A stretch of DNA of 64,000 nucleotides, taken from contig CAVYPM010000005.1 of NCBI GenBank assembly GCA_963770375.1, positions 129,915 through 193,914 of the forward strand. The letters are read 5' to 3'. Numbering within the stretch: the first letter of the stretch is position 1; each line of letters begins with the position of its first letter. This DNA comes from DASVBE01 sp963770375. GTDB lineage: Bacteria; Actinomycetota; Actinomycetes; Streptosporangiales; Streptosporangiaceae. Of this stretch, positions 1 to 11,238 are shown one piece after another. The position numbers and the translations under genes are program-made. The notes beneath the pieces are model-generated. The model made no database searches, was not told where the DNA came from, and saw nothing but the letters and a program-made list of their open reading frames with translations.

Positions 1-85
1 GCCGGTAGCTCAGCACGCTCGCCATGCCGGCCAGTCAACACGGCCCGCCGGGCCCCGGCAACGACCCCGGCCGTATGCTCCCGGG

Positions 86-890
86 ATGCGCGTCACCTCG
101 CTTGGCTACCGGACTGACCTGGCCCTGCGGGCGCTGGAGGGCGGGACGGAGACCGACCGGGGCGGCTACCTGGTGGTGCGGAACCCGGCCCTGCCGGACT
201 TCTGGTGGGGCAACTTCCTGCTGCTGGCCCAGCCGCCTGAGCCTGACTCGGCAGGCGACTGGCTGGCCACGTTCACCGCTGAGTTCCCGGAAGCTCAGCA
301 CGTGGCGATCGGGCTGGACACGGTCAGCAGCCAGGACGCTGATCCGGCCCCGTTCGTGGCCGCGGGCCTGGAGTACGAGCGCAACCTGGTGCTCACCGCC
401 GCCCCGGGTGAGGTGCACGAGCCGCCCCGGCCCAGCCGCACGGCCACGCTGCGGCCGCTGACCTCCGACGACGACTGGCAGCAGGTCCTGGACCTGCGGC
501 TGGCCGCGATCGAGCCGGACGACCCGCCGGGCATCGCCGGCTTCATCAGGAGCCGGGCCGCCGCGGACCGCAGGCTGGCCGAAGCCGGGCACGGCGCCTG
601 GCTGGGCGCGCTGGCCGGCGGGCGGCTGGTGGCCCAGCTCGGCCTGTTCAGGGCGGGCGGCGGGCTGGCCCGCTACCAGAACGTGGTCACCCACCCGGCG
701 GCCCGCGGCCAGGGCCTGGCCGGCACGCTGGCCGCCTGGGCGGCCCGCTACGGCGAGGCCGAGCTCGGCGCCGCCACGCTGGTCATCGTGGCCGACCCGG
801 AGCACGTCGCGGCACGCGTCTACGCCTCGATCGGGTTCACTCCGCACCGAGGAGCAGCTGGGCTTCCAGCGCGGCCCGGTCACGGCGTAG
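86..890 (+). pseudogene. GNAT N-acetyltransferase, frameshifted near its 3' end
   Basis: Acetyl-CoA-dependent N-acyltransferase of the GNAT superfamily; substrate unknown. The frame opens with MRVTSLGYRTDLAL. The acetyl-CoA-binding part is visible at about residues 205-255: VVTHPAARGQGLAGTLAAW and then the typical ending ARVYASIGF. Just after this, at about position 845, the frame changes. The +1 frame continues as TEEQLGFQRGPVTA and stops at 890, a normal GNAT ending. In the sequence as given the first frame does not stop and runs on into the MscS gene, giving a false 686-residue fusion. One extra C at 845 would explain this. GNAT identity is well supported; whether the frameshift is biological or an assembly error is not known. 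Confidence 0.75.
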
Positions 891-1117
891 CCCGCCGCCC
901 AGACCGGTCCGCCGTCCAGCGCGGCCCGGCCGCGCCCCGGCGACAGCGGCCCCAGCGCGGCGGGCCCGGTGGCCTGGCCCGCGCCCCCGCTGCCGTAAAA
1001 CTAAAGCAGCGACCGGCCGTCAGGGCGCCGCGGCATGGAGGGCGGTTGCGCGGCATTCCCGGCGGCCGGGAGGCGGGCCGGCCACCATGGGGTCACTCCC
1101 CCGGAAAGGAACCCGCC

Positions 1118-2146
1118 GTGCTGTCCGCCCCCGCTGCCTCTGCCGTGTCCGCCGTGGCCCACCTGGTGGCCGTCAATCCCCCGGCCGGCGGCCCGCCGGC
1201 GAACAGCCTGGCCGGGGCCTGCGGCGACGAGCCGGGTATCGCCTGCCGGCTGGCCTGGGACCTCTCGCACAGCGTCACCGCAGCCAGCGTGACCAAGGTG
1301 TTCGTGGCCGGGCCGGCCCGCGCCGTGGCGCAGATCCTCTTCGTGGTCCTGATCGCGATCGTGCTCCGGGCGGCTGCCCAGCGGCTGATCCTCAAAATCA
1401 CGGCCAAGGCCAGCGAGCGCGGCGAAGCGCGCAGGAAGAGCCCGTCGGTTCCGGGCTCCGCCGCGGCCCGCCGTAATCCGCGGGCGACAGCACTCGGGTC
1501 GGTGCTCTCCAACGCGGCGTCGGTCACCATCTTCGGCATCGCCGCCGCGATCATCCTCGGTGACCTGGGCGTGAACCTGGCGCCGGTGCTGGCCAGCGCG
1601 GGCGTGCTGGGCATCGCGATCGGGTTCGGCGCGCAGAACCTGGTGCAGGACTTCCTGGCCGGCATCTTCATGCTGCTGGAGGACCAGTACGGGGTCGGCG
1701 ACGTGATCGCGGTGGGCGACATCTCCGGCACGGTCGAGGGCGTGAGCCTGCGGCTGACCCGGATCCGGGACGTGAGCGGCGTGGTCTGGCACGTCCGCAA
1801 CGGCACCATCCAGCAGGCCGGCAACGAGTCCCAGGGCTGGGCCCGGACGGTGATCGACTACCCGGTCAGCGCCACCAGGGACGTCCCGCAGGTCCGTGAG
1901 CTGATGCTGGCCACCGCCGTCAAGATGTGGCAGGAACCGGAGTGGCACGGCGTGATCCTGGAGGAGCCGCAGGTCTGGGGGGTCCAGGCGGTGTCGGCCG
2001 GCGAGGTGCTGATCCGGCTGACGGCGCGGACCGTGCCGCTGCGCCAGTGGGAGGTGGCCCGTGCCCTGCGCGAGCGGCTGAAGATCGCGCTGGACACCGC
2101 CGACGACCGCAGCCACATCCATGTCGCCGGTGCTGCCGCGAGCTAG
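1118..2146 (+). CDS. MscS-family mechanosensitive ion channel
   Basis: Small-conductance mechanosensitive channel of the plasma membrane, expected to release solutes on hypo-osmotic shock. The GTG at 1118 is chosen because GGAAAGGA lies 7 bases upstream and because it frees the gene from the frameshifted GNAT; the protein is 342 residues. There are hydrophobic segments at about residues 65-85 (AQILFVVLIAIVLRA) and 135-165. The MscS pore helix and beta domain follow: GVLGIAIGFGAQNLVQDFL, then EDQYGVGDVIAVGDISGTVE, then the R-x-x-x-G-x-x-W-x-x-N-G signature in 'RDVSGVVWHVRNG'. Length and motif order are those of small MscS/YggB proteins with few transmembrane helices. Partner genes are not evident. 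Confidence 0.9.
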   Translation: MLSAPAASAVSAVAHLVAVNPPAGGPPANSLAGACGDEPGIACRLAWDLSHSVTAASVTKVFVAGPARAVAQILFVVLIAIVLRAAAQRLILKITAKASERGEARRKSPSVPGSAAARRNPRATALGSVLSNAASVTIFGIAAAIILGDLGVNLAPVLASAGVLGIAIGFGAQNLVQDFLAGIFMLLEDQYGVGDVIAVGDISGTVEGVSLRLTRIRDVSGVVWHVRNGTIQQAGNESQGWARTVIDYPVSATRDVPQVRELMLATAVKMWQEPEWHGVILEEPQVWGVQAVSAGEVLIRLTARTVPLRQWEVARALRERLKIALDTADDRSHIHVAGAAAS

Positions 2147-2241
2147 CCGCCGGGCCGGCGCGGCGGCCGTCCGGTGCACGGTCCGGCGGCCGGCCGGTGC
2201 CCGGTCCGGGCACCGGCGGCCGGTCACTAGGCTGGGGCGCG

Positions 2242-2673
2242 ATGACCAACGATGCAGCCGCGACCACGTTCTACGAGGCAGTGGGCGGCGAGGAAACGTT
2301 CAGCCGCCTGACCCGCCGGTTCTACGAGGAAGTAGCCGCGGATCCCGGACTGCGGCCGGTGTACCCGAGCAAGGACCTGGGGCCGGCCGAGGAGCACCTG
2401 CGGCTGTTCCTGATCCAGTACTGGGGCGGCCCGGCCACCTACAACGAGCTGCGCGGCCACCCGCGGCTGCGGATGCGGCACCGGCATTTCGTGATCGGCG
2501 AGGCCGAGCGGGACGCCTGGCTGCGGCACATGCGCACCGCGCTGGACGAGCTGGAGCTTGAGCCGGCCCTGGATCAGCAGCTGTGGGACTACCTGGTGAT
2601 GGCCGCGCACAGCCTGGTGAACCACACGCCGGAGACCGGCCGCGGCCCGGACCTGGGCCTGACCCCGGCCTGA
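2242..2673 (+). CDS. glbO: Group II truncated hemoglobin (GlbO type)
   Basis: Small heme protein of the 2-on-2 globin family, which binds O2 or other diatomic ligands; GlbO-type proteins are linked to respiration and redox protection in actinobacteria. The 143-residue length is typical. The F-helix signature RMRHRHFVIGEAERDAWL is clear: His80 should be the proximal heme ligand and Trp93 the conserved G8 tryptophan of group II. The FYEEV segment (Tyr28) fits the B10 tyrosine. The ATG at 2242 gives the usual short N-terminus. It is convergent with ettA, with a strong hairpin between the two genes. Confidence 0.93.
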   Translation: MTNDAAATTFYEAVGGEETFSRLTRRFYEEVAADPGLRPVYPSKDLGPAEEHLRLFLIQYWGGPATYNELRGHPRLRMRHRHFVIGEAERDAWLRHMRTALDELELEPALDQQLWDYLVMAAHSLVNHTPETGRGPDLGLTPA

Positions 2674-2683
2674 GGCATGCGAC

Positions 2684-2716
2684 GGGGCGCTGGCCGGCTC
2701 CGCCGGCCAGCGCCCC
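2684..2716. terminator. Bidirectional hairpin between glbO and ettA
   Basis: Perfect 14-bp inverted repeat (arm GGGGCGCTGGCCGG) with a 5-base loop, lying between two convergent stop codons (2673 on plus, 2733 on minus). There is no T tract, as is usual in high-GC actinobacteria. Probably terminates both transcripts. Confidence 0.7.
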
Positions 2717-2732
2717 GCGCTTCTGCGCCGCG

Positions 2733-4397
<1,665 letters not shown>

Positions 4398-5017
4398 GCC
4401 CTCAAGGGTAGGGCCATGTGGAACAGAGCCCGACCTGCCTATCCCTTTCGGGCCAGCTCCCCCGGCGCGCCAGCCGCCCAGCCCCGCCAGGCCAGCCACC
4501 TCGCCCCCGCGGCACCGCCGGCCGCCCAGCCCGCCGAGCCGGCCACCCGCCCCCGTCGCCGCGCAACCCCGCCGGCCCCAGTCGCTCCGGCGGCGGCCCT
4601 CCCCGCCGGCCCCGAAGGGCCCCGCCCCGCCCCCGCCTCCACCACCGAGGCAAATTTGCCTGCTGGGCAGGCGGAATCGATGACTGCCGGGCCACGGCCG
4701 GCGTGGCCAGGGGCCAGCCAGACTCGACCCTGTGTACCAGGCAGCACGCGGCAGGCAGCCCGGTGCCCGAAGGTGACCGGGTTGGCAGGCCCGGCACCCG
4801 GAATGCAGTGCCTCCGAAGCCGGGTCTGCAGTACCCGGGCCTCCCGGTTCGCTGAGCCTGAACAGCTAGATTGCCGCTCCTGAGCAGCCGGTTCGCCGCG
4901 CCGGAGCCGGCCCGGTCTTGCGGCGCCTGAGCTGCCCCGGCCCGGTGGCCAGGCGGGCCGGGGCAGTCCGGGGACGCCGTGACCGCAGGACTCCGGCAGC
5001 CCCGCGCGGCGGCCCGG
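4398..5017. other. Intergenic region, no gene recognised; 14-bp palindrome
   Basis: About 620 bases between the start of ettA and the end of the SSB gene. Open frames here are Pro/Arg/Ala-rich and look like no known family. The only distinct element is the perfect palindrome AGGCAAATTTGCCT at 4648-4661, AT-rich in its centre and unlike its surroundings; it could be a regulator site, perhaps for ettA, but nothing else supports that. Confidence 0.4.
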
Positions 5018-5617
5018 TCAGACGCCCGCCGGGACCGGCTCCTCGTCGGGAGCCGCCTCCCCGTCCGGGACCAGCGCGGGCACCGGGACAGATTCCGGCA
5101 GCAGGGCGGCGATCGCGGCCTCGTCGATGAGGCCGAGGCCGTCCTCACCGGGCTGGCCAGCGCCGAAGCCGCCGCCGGCCTCGGCGGAGCCGAACCCGTC
5201 CCCCGGCCCGCTGCCGATGGACTGCCCGGCCGGCGTCAGGGGCGGCAGCCCACCGCGGGTGCGCTGGAAGTGGGCCACCCCGCGGGACAGGTCGTGCCCG
5301 ATCGAGCTGGCGTCCACCTCGACCGCCAGCCGGGCGTTGCCGTCCTTGTCCTCGTACGGGCGGATGGACAGCCGGCCCTTGATCACCACCGGGTCGCCCC
5401 GGCGGATGCAGGTGGCCACGTTGGCGGCCAGCCGCCGCCAGCAGAGCACGGTCACGAACGACGTGTTGCCGTCGGCCCATTCGCCGCTGGCCCGGTCGAT
5501 CCACCGCGGCGTCCAGGCCACCCGCATGCTGACCTGCGGGACCCCGTTGCGGGTTTCCCTGGACCTCGGGTCGCTGGCCACGTACCCGGTCAGGCTGAGC
5601 TGCGCTTCGTTCACCAT
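5018..5617 (-). CDS. ssb: Single-stranded DNA-binding protein, paralogue lacking the acidic tip
   Basis: SSB-family OB-fold protein that binds single-stranded DNA in replication, repair or recombination. The N-terminal ~110 residues carry the fold: LTGYVASDPRSRETRNGVPQ, then SFVTVLCWRRLAANVATCIR, then GDPVVIKGRLSIRPYEDKDG. The rest is a Gly/Pro/Glu-rich tail ending EEPVPAGV. The DDDIPF-like acidic tip that recruits partner proteins in canonical SSBs is missing, so this is probably a secondary SSB. The ATG at 5617 has a perfect AGGAGG five bases upstream and is preferred over the 403-residue open frame extending further upstream. 199 residues. Two DnaA-box-like sites lie 130-165 bp upstream. 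Confidence 0.88.
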   Translation of the reverse strand: MVNEAQLSLTGYVASDPRSRETRNGVPQVSMRVAWTPRWIDRASGEWADGNTSFVTVLCWRRLAANVATCIRRGDPVVIKGRLSIRPYEDKDGNARLAVEVDASSIGHDLSRGVAHFQRTRGGLPPLTPAGQSIGSGPGDGFGSAEAGGGFGAGQPGEDGLGLIDEAAIAALLPESVPVPALVPDGEAAPDEEPVPAGV

Positions 5618-5744
5618 CGCGATCCTCCTGGGCGGTTGACTGCTCCGGCGCCTTCCGCCCTTGCGCCGGGCCCGGCGGCACCCCGCCGCCGTCTGCCTCC
5701 ACCGTCGCTGAGCCGGGGCGGGCGGCGCGGGCACGGCTGCCGGC

Positions 5745-5781
5745 CTGTGGACAAAATCCGCAAACACCGGATCTGTGGACA
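5745..5781. promoter_or_regulatory. Two DnaA-box-like sites upstream of the SSB gene
   Basis: CTGTGGACA occurs twice in the same orientation, at 5745-5753 and 5773-5781, 28 bp apart. Read on the minus strand, the first is TTGTCCACA, the preferred DnaA box described for Streptomyces; the second is CTGTCCACA, an allowed variant. They lie in the 440-bp region between the divergent SSB (minus) and HtrA-like (plus) genes, which is locally AT-richer. DnaA control of the SSB gene is an inference. Confidence 0.5.
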
Positions 5782-6005
5782 GCGAATTAGCGCAATGGGC
5801 CGCGTAATGAAATAATCTGCGCCCGCTCCCGGCAGCCCGCAGCCCCATCCCGCGGCATTCCATGATCACGCGGAATTTCCGCCGGATAAATCTGGAAAAT
5901 CCGCCAATAACCCGAGCCGGCCAAGCCTGCGCCGCGCCAGCGCCCGCCCCGCCGCCCGCCCCGGCCACCGCCCACCATCGTGGGCATGCCTGTATCGCCT
6001 GCAGC

Positions 6006-6021
6006 GTTGTAATGTTGTAAT
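6006..6021 (+). repeat. Tandem octamer GTTGTAAT x2 before the protease gene
   Basis: Two perfect tandem copies of GTTGTAAT end 34 bp before the start codon at 6056. The location suggests a regulator-binding site or promoter part for the HtrA-like protease, but no regulator is identifiable. Confidence 0.4.
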
Positions 6022-6055
6022 CCTGATGGACGGAGAGCAGCAAGGAGAGCATCAG

Positions 6056-6997
6056 ATGGCAACAGACCCGGCCCTGGACTCCTACTCCGCGATCGTGGCC
6101 GGGGTGGCCGCGACGCTCACCCCGAAGGTCGCCAGCCTGCGGGTCCCGAACTCGGGCGGCCGCGGCGGGGAGGGCCTGGGCTCGGCGGTGGCCTACACCG
6201 GCGACGGGTTCCTGCTCACCAACGCGCACGTGGTCGGGCGCTCCAGCAGCGGCACCGCGCTGTTCGCCGACGGCACCTCAGCGCCGTTCACCGTGGTCGG
6301 CACCGACGTGCTGTCCGACCTCGCGGTGGTCCGGGCCGCGGGGCCGACGCCGCCGCCGGCCGAGCTCGGCGAGGCCGACCGCCTCGTCGTGGGCCAGCTG
6401 GTGGTGGCCGTCGGCAGCCCGCTGGGCCTGGCCGGCTCAGTCACCGCAGGCGTGGTCAGCGCCCTCGGCCGGTCCCTGCCGACGCGCAGCGGGTCGGCGG
6501 CGCGGCTCGTGGAGGACGTGATCCAGACCGACGCGGCGCTGAATCCCGGCAATTCCGGCGGCGCACTGGCCGACGCCCAGGCACGGGTCGTCGGGATCAA
6601 CACCGCGGTGGCCGGCGTGGGCCTGGGCCTCGCCGTGCCGGTCAACGCGACAACCCGGCGGATCATCGCGGCGCTCATGCGGGACGGGCGGGTGCGGCGC
6701 GCCTACCTCGGGCTGGTAACGGTGCCGGCCCCGCTCAGCGCCGCACTGCGCGAGCGGTTCGGGCGGTCAAGCGGGCTCCGGGTGGCCGAGGTGGTCCCGG
6801 ACGGCCCGGCCGCCCGGGCCGGCCTGCGGACCGGGGACCTGCTGCTGGCCGCCTCCGGGCGGCCGGTCAGCGCCGCGCAGGACCTCCAGCGGCTCATGTT
6901 CGACGACGCGATCGGGAAACCGCTTCCCATCACCGTGATGCGCAACGGCGCGCTGGTAGACGTCATCGCCCAACCGGTGGAACTGGTATCGGCGTAG
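6056..6997 (+). CDS. HtrA/DegP-like trypsin-type serine protease with PDZ domain
   Basis: S1C-family serine protease, used in protein quality control. The catalytic triad is visible: His58 in TNAHVV, Asp88 in LSDLAVV and Ser167 in NPGNSGGA. A PDZ domain fills about residues 215-310 (GLRVAEVVPDGPAARAGLRT, DLLLAASGRPV). There is no signal peptide or membrane segment, unlike typical HtrA proteins of actinobacteria, so it may act in the cytoplasm. The ATG at 6056 has AAGGAGAG just upstream and is preferred over an in-frame ATG at 6026. 313 residues. Divergent from the SSB gene; convergent with the GTPase at the end of the cobalamin operon. Confidence 0.92.
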   Translation: MATDPALDSYSAIVAGVAATLTPKVASLRVPNSGGRGGEGLGSAVAYTGDGFLLTNAHVVGRSSSGTALFADGTSAPFTVVGTDVLSDLAVVRAAGPTPPPAELGEADRLVVGQLVVAVGSPLGLAGSVTAGVVSALGRSLPTRSGSAARLVEDVIQTDAALNPGNSGGALADAQARVVGINTAVAGVGLGLAVPVNATTRRIIAALMRDGRVRRAYLGLVTVPAPLSAALRERFGRSSGLRVAEVVPDGPAARAGLRTGDLLLAASGRPVSAAQDLQRLMFDDAIGKPLPITVMRNGALVDVIAQPVELVSA

Positions 6998-7002
6998 CGC
7001 CC

Positions 7003-7019
7003 GGCCGCTCGTGGCGGCC
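7003..7019. terminator. Short hairpin between convergent genes
   Basis: GGCCGC / GCGGCC inverted repeat with a 5-base loop just after the protease stop (6997) and before the end of the minus-strand GTPase (7066). A weak terminator candidate without a U tract. Confidence 0.35.
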
Positions 7020-7065
7020 TTCGCCAGCACGCGCACCAGATTTTAGGATTACGGTGGGTGCGCGG

Positions 7066-8882
7066 TCAGTCCCGGGTCGTGGCGGCGCGCAGCTCGGTGC
7101 GGAACCGGTCCAGCTCTGCGAGCTCGTCCTCGATCGGCTGGATCACCATCTCCTGCGCGGTCACCGCCATCTGGTCGCGCATCTGGTCCTCGACCTGCTC
7201 CCGCTCGGCGGCCGCGGCCAGCTGCACCCGGTTCATCGCACCGGACGCGGCCAGCCAGCCGAGCAGCAGGATCGCCGCGATGATCAGCGCGATCCACGGC
7301 AGCAGGGCCAGATCGGAGAACAGCCGGGGCGGCGCGCTGCCTGCCACCTGGACCGCCCCGAAGGCGATGATCACCGCGATCCAGGCCAGGCCCACGATCA
7401 CGCAGCCGAGCAGCAGGCCCTGCAGGGCGCCGACCAGCCGCCACCAGCCGGCGATGTGATCCTCGGCGGGCAGTGCCTCGCCCATCACGGTGCCGAGCGC
7501 GGCCGGGATCTCCCTGGCCCGCGACCGGGCCGCCTCCCGGGTGGTCCGCGACCACGGGGCGGGCAGCGGCTGGCTGGCCGCGTCCGCGACCACGGTCAGC
7601 GCGTTGTCGATCTCCGCCTGCTGCGCGCCCGACGGCCCCGCGGTGACGCTCCGCAGCTCCTCCCACAGCCGGCTGCGGCGGATCTTGCGGGCCGGGTCGC
7701 GGCCGGTGATCCGCTCGGCCAGCCAGCCCAGCGGCCAGCCCACGTAATCCAGCGCGCGCAGCTCGCGTGCCCGCTGCAGCGACTCGCCCACCGCGGCCAC
7801 GCCCGCCGCCCGGCTGAACGCCTCGACCAGGCCGCTGATCAGGTCCGGGGACAGGTGCCACGGCCCGGCCGGGCTGTCCGTCCCGGGCCCGGCGGAATCC
7901 GCCCGGCCGCCCGCGGCCCCCTCACCGGCCAGCCCGGTGCCAGCCAGCCCGGTGCCAGCCAGCACAGGGCCAGCCAGCACAGGGCCGGGAATGTCCGGGC
8001 CGCCCCGAACGGCGCCCACCGCCGGGCCAGGTCGTCCACGTCCGCGGAGATCCTGGCCTGCGCGGCCCGCCGGGCCGACACCGCGTTGGTCAGCATCTTG
8101 CGCAGCTCGTCCAGGCCCTCCCCGGTCTTGGCCGAGGTCATCAGCACCGGGACGTCCTGCAGGTCCTCGGAGTCGAGCAGCCGCCGCAGGTCGGCCAGGC
8201 AGTCCTCGGCCTGCTGCGGGGTCAGCCGGTCGGCCTGGTTCAGCACCACCGCGATGACCTCGGAGTGCCCGGCCAGCGGCACCAGGTACCGGCGGTGCAC
8301 CGCGGCGTCCGCGTACTTCTGCGGGTCGAGCACCCAGATCATCAGGTCGGTCAGCCCCACCAGCCGGTCCGCCTGGCTGGTCGCGCCGGTCACCACCGAG
8401 TCGTGGTCGGGCAGGTCGACCAGGATCAGCCCGGTCATCGCCTCCTCGCCGCGCTCCAGTGCACTGGACCGGGCGTACCGGTACCGCGGCGCGACGCCCA
8501 GCCAGTCCAGCAGCGGCCCGGACCCGGCCACGCCCCACACGCAGGCGTGCGCGTCCCTGGTGGCCGGGCGGGTCACCCCGACCGGCGAGAAGTCAGCCCC
8601 GGACAGCCCGTTGAACAGCGCGGACTTGCCGCTGCCGGTGCCGCCCGCGAGGGCCACCACGGTGTGGTTGCCGGACAGCCGCAGCCGCTGGTCGGCCTGG
8701 GTGAGCAGCCGCTGGGTGTCGTCCAGCAGGCCCGCGCTGAACCCGTCGGGGCCGGTCCTGGCCCGGCCGATCTGCAGCAGCCGGGCCAGCGCGGTGAGCC
8801 GCCGGGCCAGGCCGCGGCCCGCGGCGGCCGGCTGCAGGTCGCCGTCGAAGTTCGGCGGGCCGCTCCGGGGCGCTTTGCTCAC
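7066..8882 (-). pseudogene. YfjP-like P-loop GTPase with C-terminal membrane helices, frameshifted
   Basis: Era/YfjP-like GTPase, the last gene of the cobalamin-headed operon. The N-terminal part (GTG at 8882) holds the G domain: P-loop AGGTGSGKSALFN, switch segment GVTRPATRD, G3 VDLPDHDS, G4 NQAD (LNQADRL), G5-like TSAKTGEG. The C-terminal part, in another frame, has two hydrophobic helices (LLLGCVIVGLAWIAVIIAFG and LLPWIALIIAAILLLGWLA) and a charged helix at the end. The frame changes inside or next to a 15-bp tandem repeat at about 7930-8000; one missing base would restore a protein of about 600 residues. The start overlaps the upstream GTPase stop as GTGA. The family is often paired with a second large GTPase, as here. 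Function unknown. Confidence 0.78.
7930..7989. repeat. 15-bp tandem repeat x4 inside the GTPase linker
   Basis: Four adjacent 15-bp units: CAGCCCGGTGCCAGC twice, then two variants beginning CAGCACAGGGCC. In the coding frame they give Leu-Ala-Gly-Thr-Gly-type pentapeptides in the linker between the G domain and the membrane helices. The apparent frameshift maps in or beside the repeat. Confidence 0.85.
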
Positions 8883-11238
8883 CGGGCCTCTTCCAGCGCC
8901 TCTTCGGCCTCGGTGAGCTCACGGGACGTGCCGTCGGCGGGCACCCCGGCCGCGTCCGCGGTCTCCTCGAACCGGAGCATCTCCTCGTCGAACAGCGCGC
9001 TGACCCGCTCGCGCAGGTCGGCCCGGGCGGCCAGGGCCAGCTCGCGCAGCGGCTCGGCGCCGAACAGCGAGGTCAGCAGCTGGTCCGGGGCGGCGCTGCT
9101 GTCGTTGACGGCGTCCGCGCCGGCCCCGTAGCCGAGCAGCCCGGCGGTCAGCGCCAGGGCCAGCGGCTCCTCGTCCAGCGGCACCGTGCGGGCGATCGAC
9201 CTCTTGGTCACGTTCTGCGCCCGGACCAGCCCGAGCACGTGCTCCTGCCAGCTGCTCACCAGCCGGGCGGTCCGCCGGGACATCTCCGGGCCCGACCGGG
9301 CCAGGGCCACCGCGCCGTCCCGCTCGACCGCGTCCCGCCCGCTGCTGCTGCCCCCGGTGACCGGCACCACGTCCAGGTCGAGCCCGGCGGCCTGGGCGAA
9401 GTCCGAGCCGAAGCTGTAGTCCTCGGCTTCCGCGCCGGTCAGCTCGCCGAGCAGGGCCGCGCCGGCCGGGATCTCCCGCCAGGCCGCGACCGACGCCTCG
9501 GCGGCCCGGTCGGCGACCGACACGATCAGCGATTCCAGGCCGGCCCGCAGCGCCTGGTCCAGGGCCGCGGCCCGGCCCGGCATCCGCCGCTTGCGGGGCA
9601 GCCGGGCGGTGGCCTGCCCGCCGCGCCGCACCTGGAGCATGCGCAGCAGGTCGCCGGTGCCGGCGAAGTCCTGCCAGCGGGCCAGGATCTCGCCGCGGAG
9701 CAGCGAGCCGTCGCTGGTGACCTGGTCGATCTCGGCCTGCCCGCCCAGGTACGCCCCGGCCACCGCGGCGCGCAGGTCACGCCGCACCGCCTGCTGCGCG
9801 TCCAGCGCGGCGGCCAGGTCCGGGATCCGGGTGCGGAACGTGTCCAGCACCCCGGACATCGTCTGGGTGAGCACGGCCACTCGCCGGTCGTCCCGGGTGG
9901 CGGTGTCCTGCAGCCATTCCTTGATCGGCCCGTACGCCTCGGCCGGCAGCCTGCCCTCCACCAGCACGGTCTCCGGGATCACGAACCGGCGCACGTCGCC
10001 GAGCCCGTTCGCGGCCAGCATCGCGTCGAAGTGGGTGGTGAGCTGGGCCGCTGCGGACGGCGGCACCCGGGACAGCACGATGCCCAGCGAGGCGCCCCGG
10101 TCCCGGCCGTACTGCAGAAGCTCCCACACCGCGGCGTCCGCGTACCGGGCCGCGGTGGTCATGAACAGCCACAGGTCCGACGCGTCCAGGAACTGGTGCG
10201 CGAACTCGTAGTGCGCCTGCACCACCGAGTCGATGTCCGGGGTGTCGAGCAGCGCCACGCCCTGCGGCATGCCGTCGCTGGAGGCGAGCACGAGCAGGCC
10301 GTCCCGGCCGGCCATGGCCAGGCCCTGCTGGCGGACCCGGGGCAGGGTGGGCAGGAACACGTTCTCCGCGAACCAGTCGACCTCGCTGGGGTGGCTGGCC
10401 AGCACCGGGCTGTTGGTCGTCGGCCGCCGGATGCCGGTGTTGCTGACCTGCTTCCCGACCAGGCTGTTGACCAGGGTCGACTTGCCCGCGCCGGTCGAGC
10501 CGACGAGCGCGACCAGCACCGGGGAGCCGGACTGGCGGAGCCGGGGCAGCAGGTAGTCGTCGATCTGGCTGAGCAGCTTGCGCCGTTCCGCCCGGGCCTC
10601 GGCCACGCCGGGGGCTTCCAGGAAGAACTCGGCCTCCAGGATCGCGTGCCGCAGCGCCAGCAGGGCGGCTTCCAGCGGACGGGCCTCGACCCGGCGGAAC
10701 GGGGTGACCGGCCCGGACGGCTTCCGCGGCGCCGCCGCCGACGGCGGGGTGGGCCCAGACGGCGCGGATGGCGACGGCCCGGGCGCGGCCGGGGGCTCTG
10801 CCGCAGCCGGCGGGGTGGGCGCGGCCGGGCCCGCCGGCTCAGCAGGCGCGGTCGGCGCCGGGACGGCCGGGTCCTCCGCACCGGACGGCTCGCCAGCCTC
10901 CGGGGGCGTCGCGCCCGGCATGCTCGCGGCCCGCGGCGGGCCGGACGGGTCCTCAGGACCGGGCAGTTCGCCGGCCCGGCGGGCGTGCCCGCGGCCGGGC
11001 GCGGGCCTGCGTCCGCGGCCGGGGCGGCCGGGGCGGGCGGCTCACCCGCGGGCGGGCGGGCGGCTTCCTCCGGCGGCGCGGAGTCCGGCGGTTCCGGGGA
11101 CGCGTGGCGGCCGGGACGGGCGGCGCGCGCCGGCGCCGGGGCAGGGCTGACCGCCGGCCCGCTGCCGGCTGGCCCGGAGCCCGTGGGCCCGGGGCCAGCG
11201 GGCACCGAAGCCGCGGTGCGCCCCTGTCCTTCAGTCAT
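8879..11238 (-). CDS. Dynamin-like large GTPase, Pro/Ala-rich N-terminus probably frameshifted
   Basis: Large P-loop GTPase of the dynamin/Era type. The intact open frame begins at 10921 (680 residues): an Ala/Pro-rich segment, then P-loop GSTGAGKSTLVNSLVG, switch region GIRRPTTNSPV, G3 LDTPDIDS, an alpha-helical middle and an acidic C-terminus. No transmembrane helix is obvious. The true start is probably ATG 11238: it overlaps the cysG stop as ATGA, and its frame encodes a similar Pro/Ala-rich stretch until about 10985, where one base would join it to the main frame. It ends overlapping the next GTPase gene (GTGA). Its position at the end of the B12 operon suggests co-expression, not necessarily a B12 role. 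Confidence 0.8.

Noticed and set aside
86..2146. A 686-residue GNAT-MscS fusion protein
   Set aside because: The GNAT has its own normal ending in the next frame (stop at 888-890), the joining sequence is low complexity, and MscS has its own GTG with a good ribosome-binding site at 1118.
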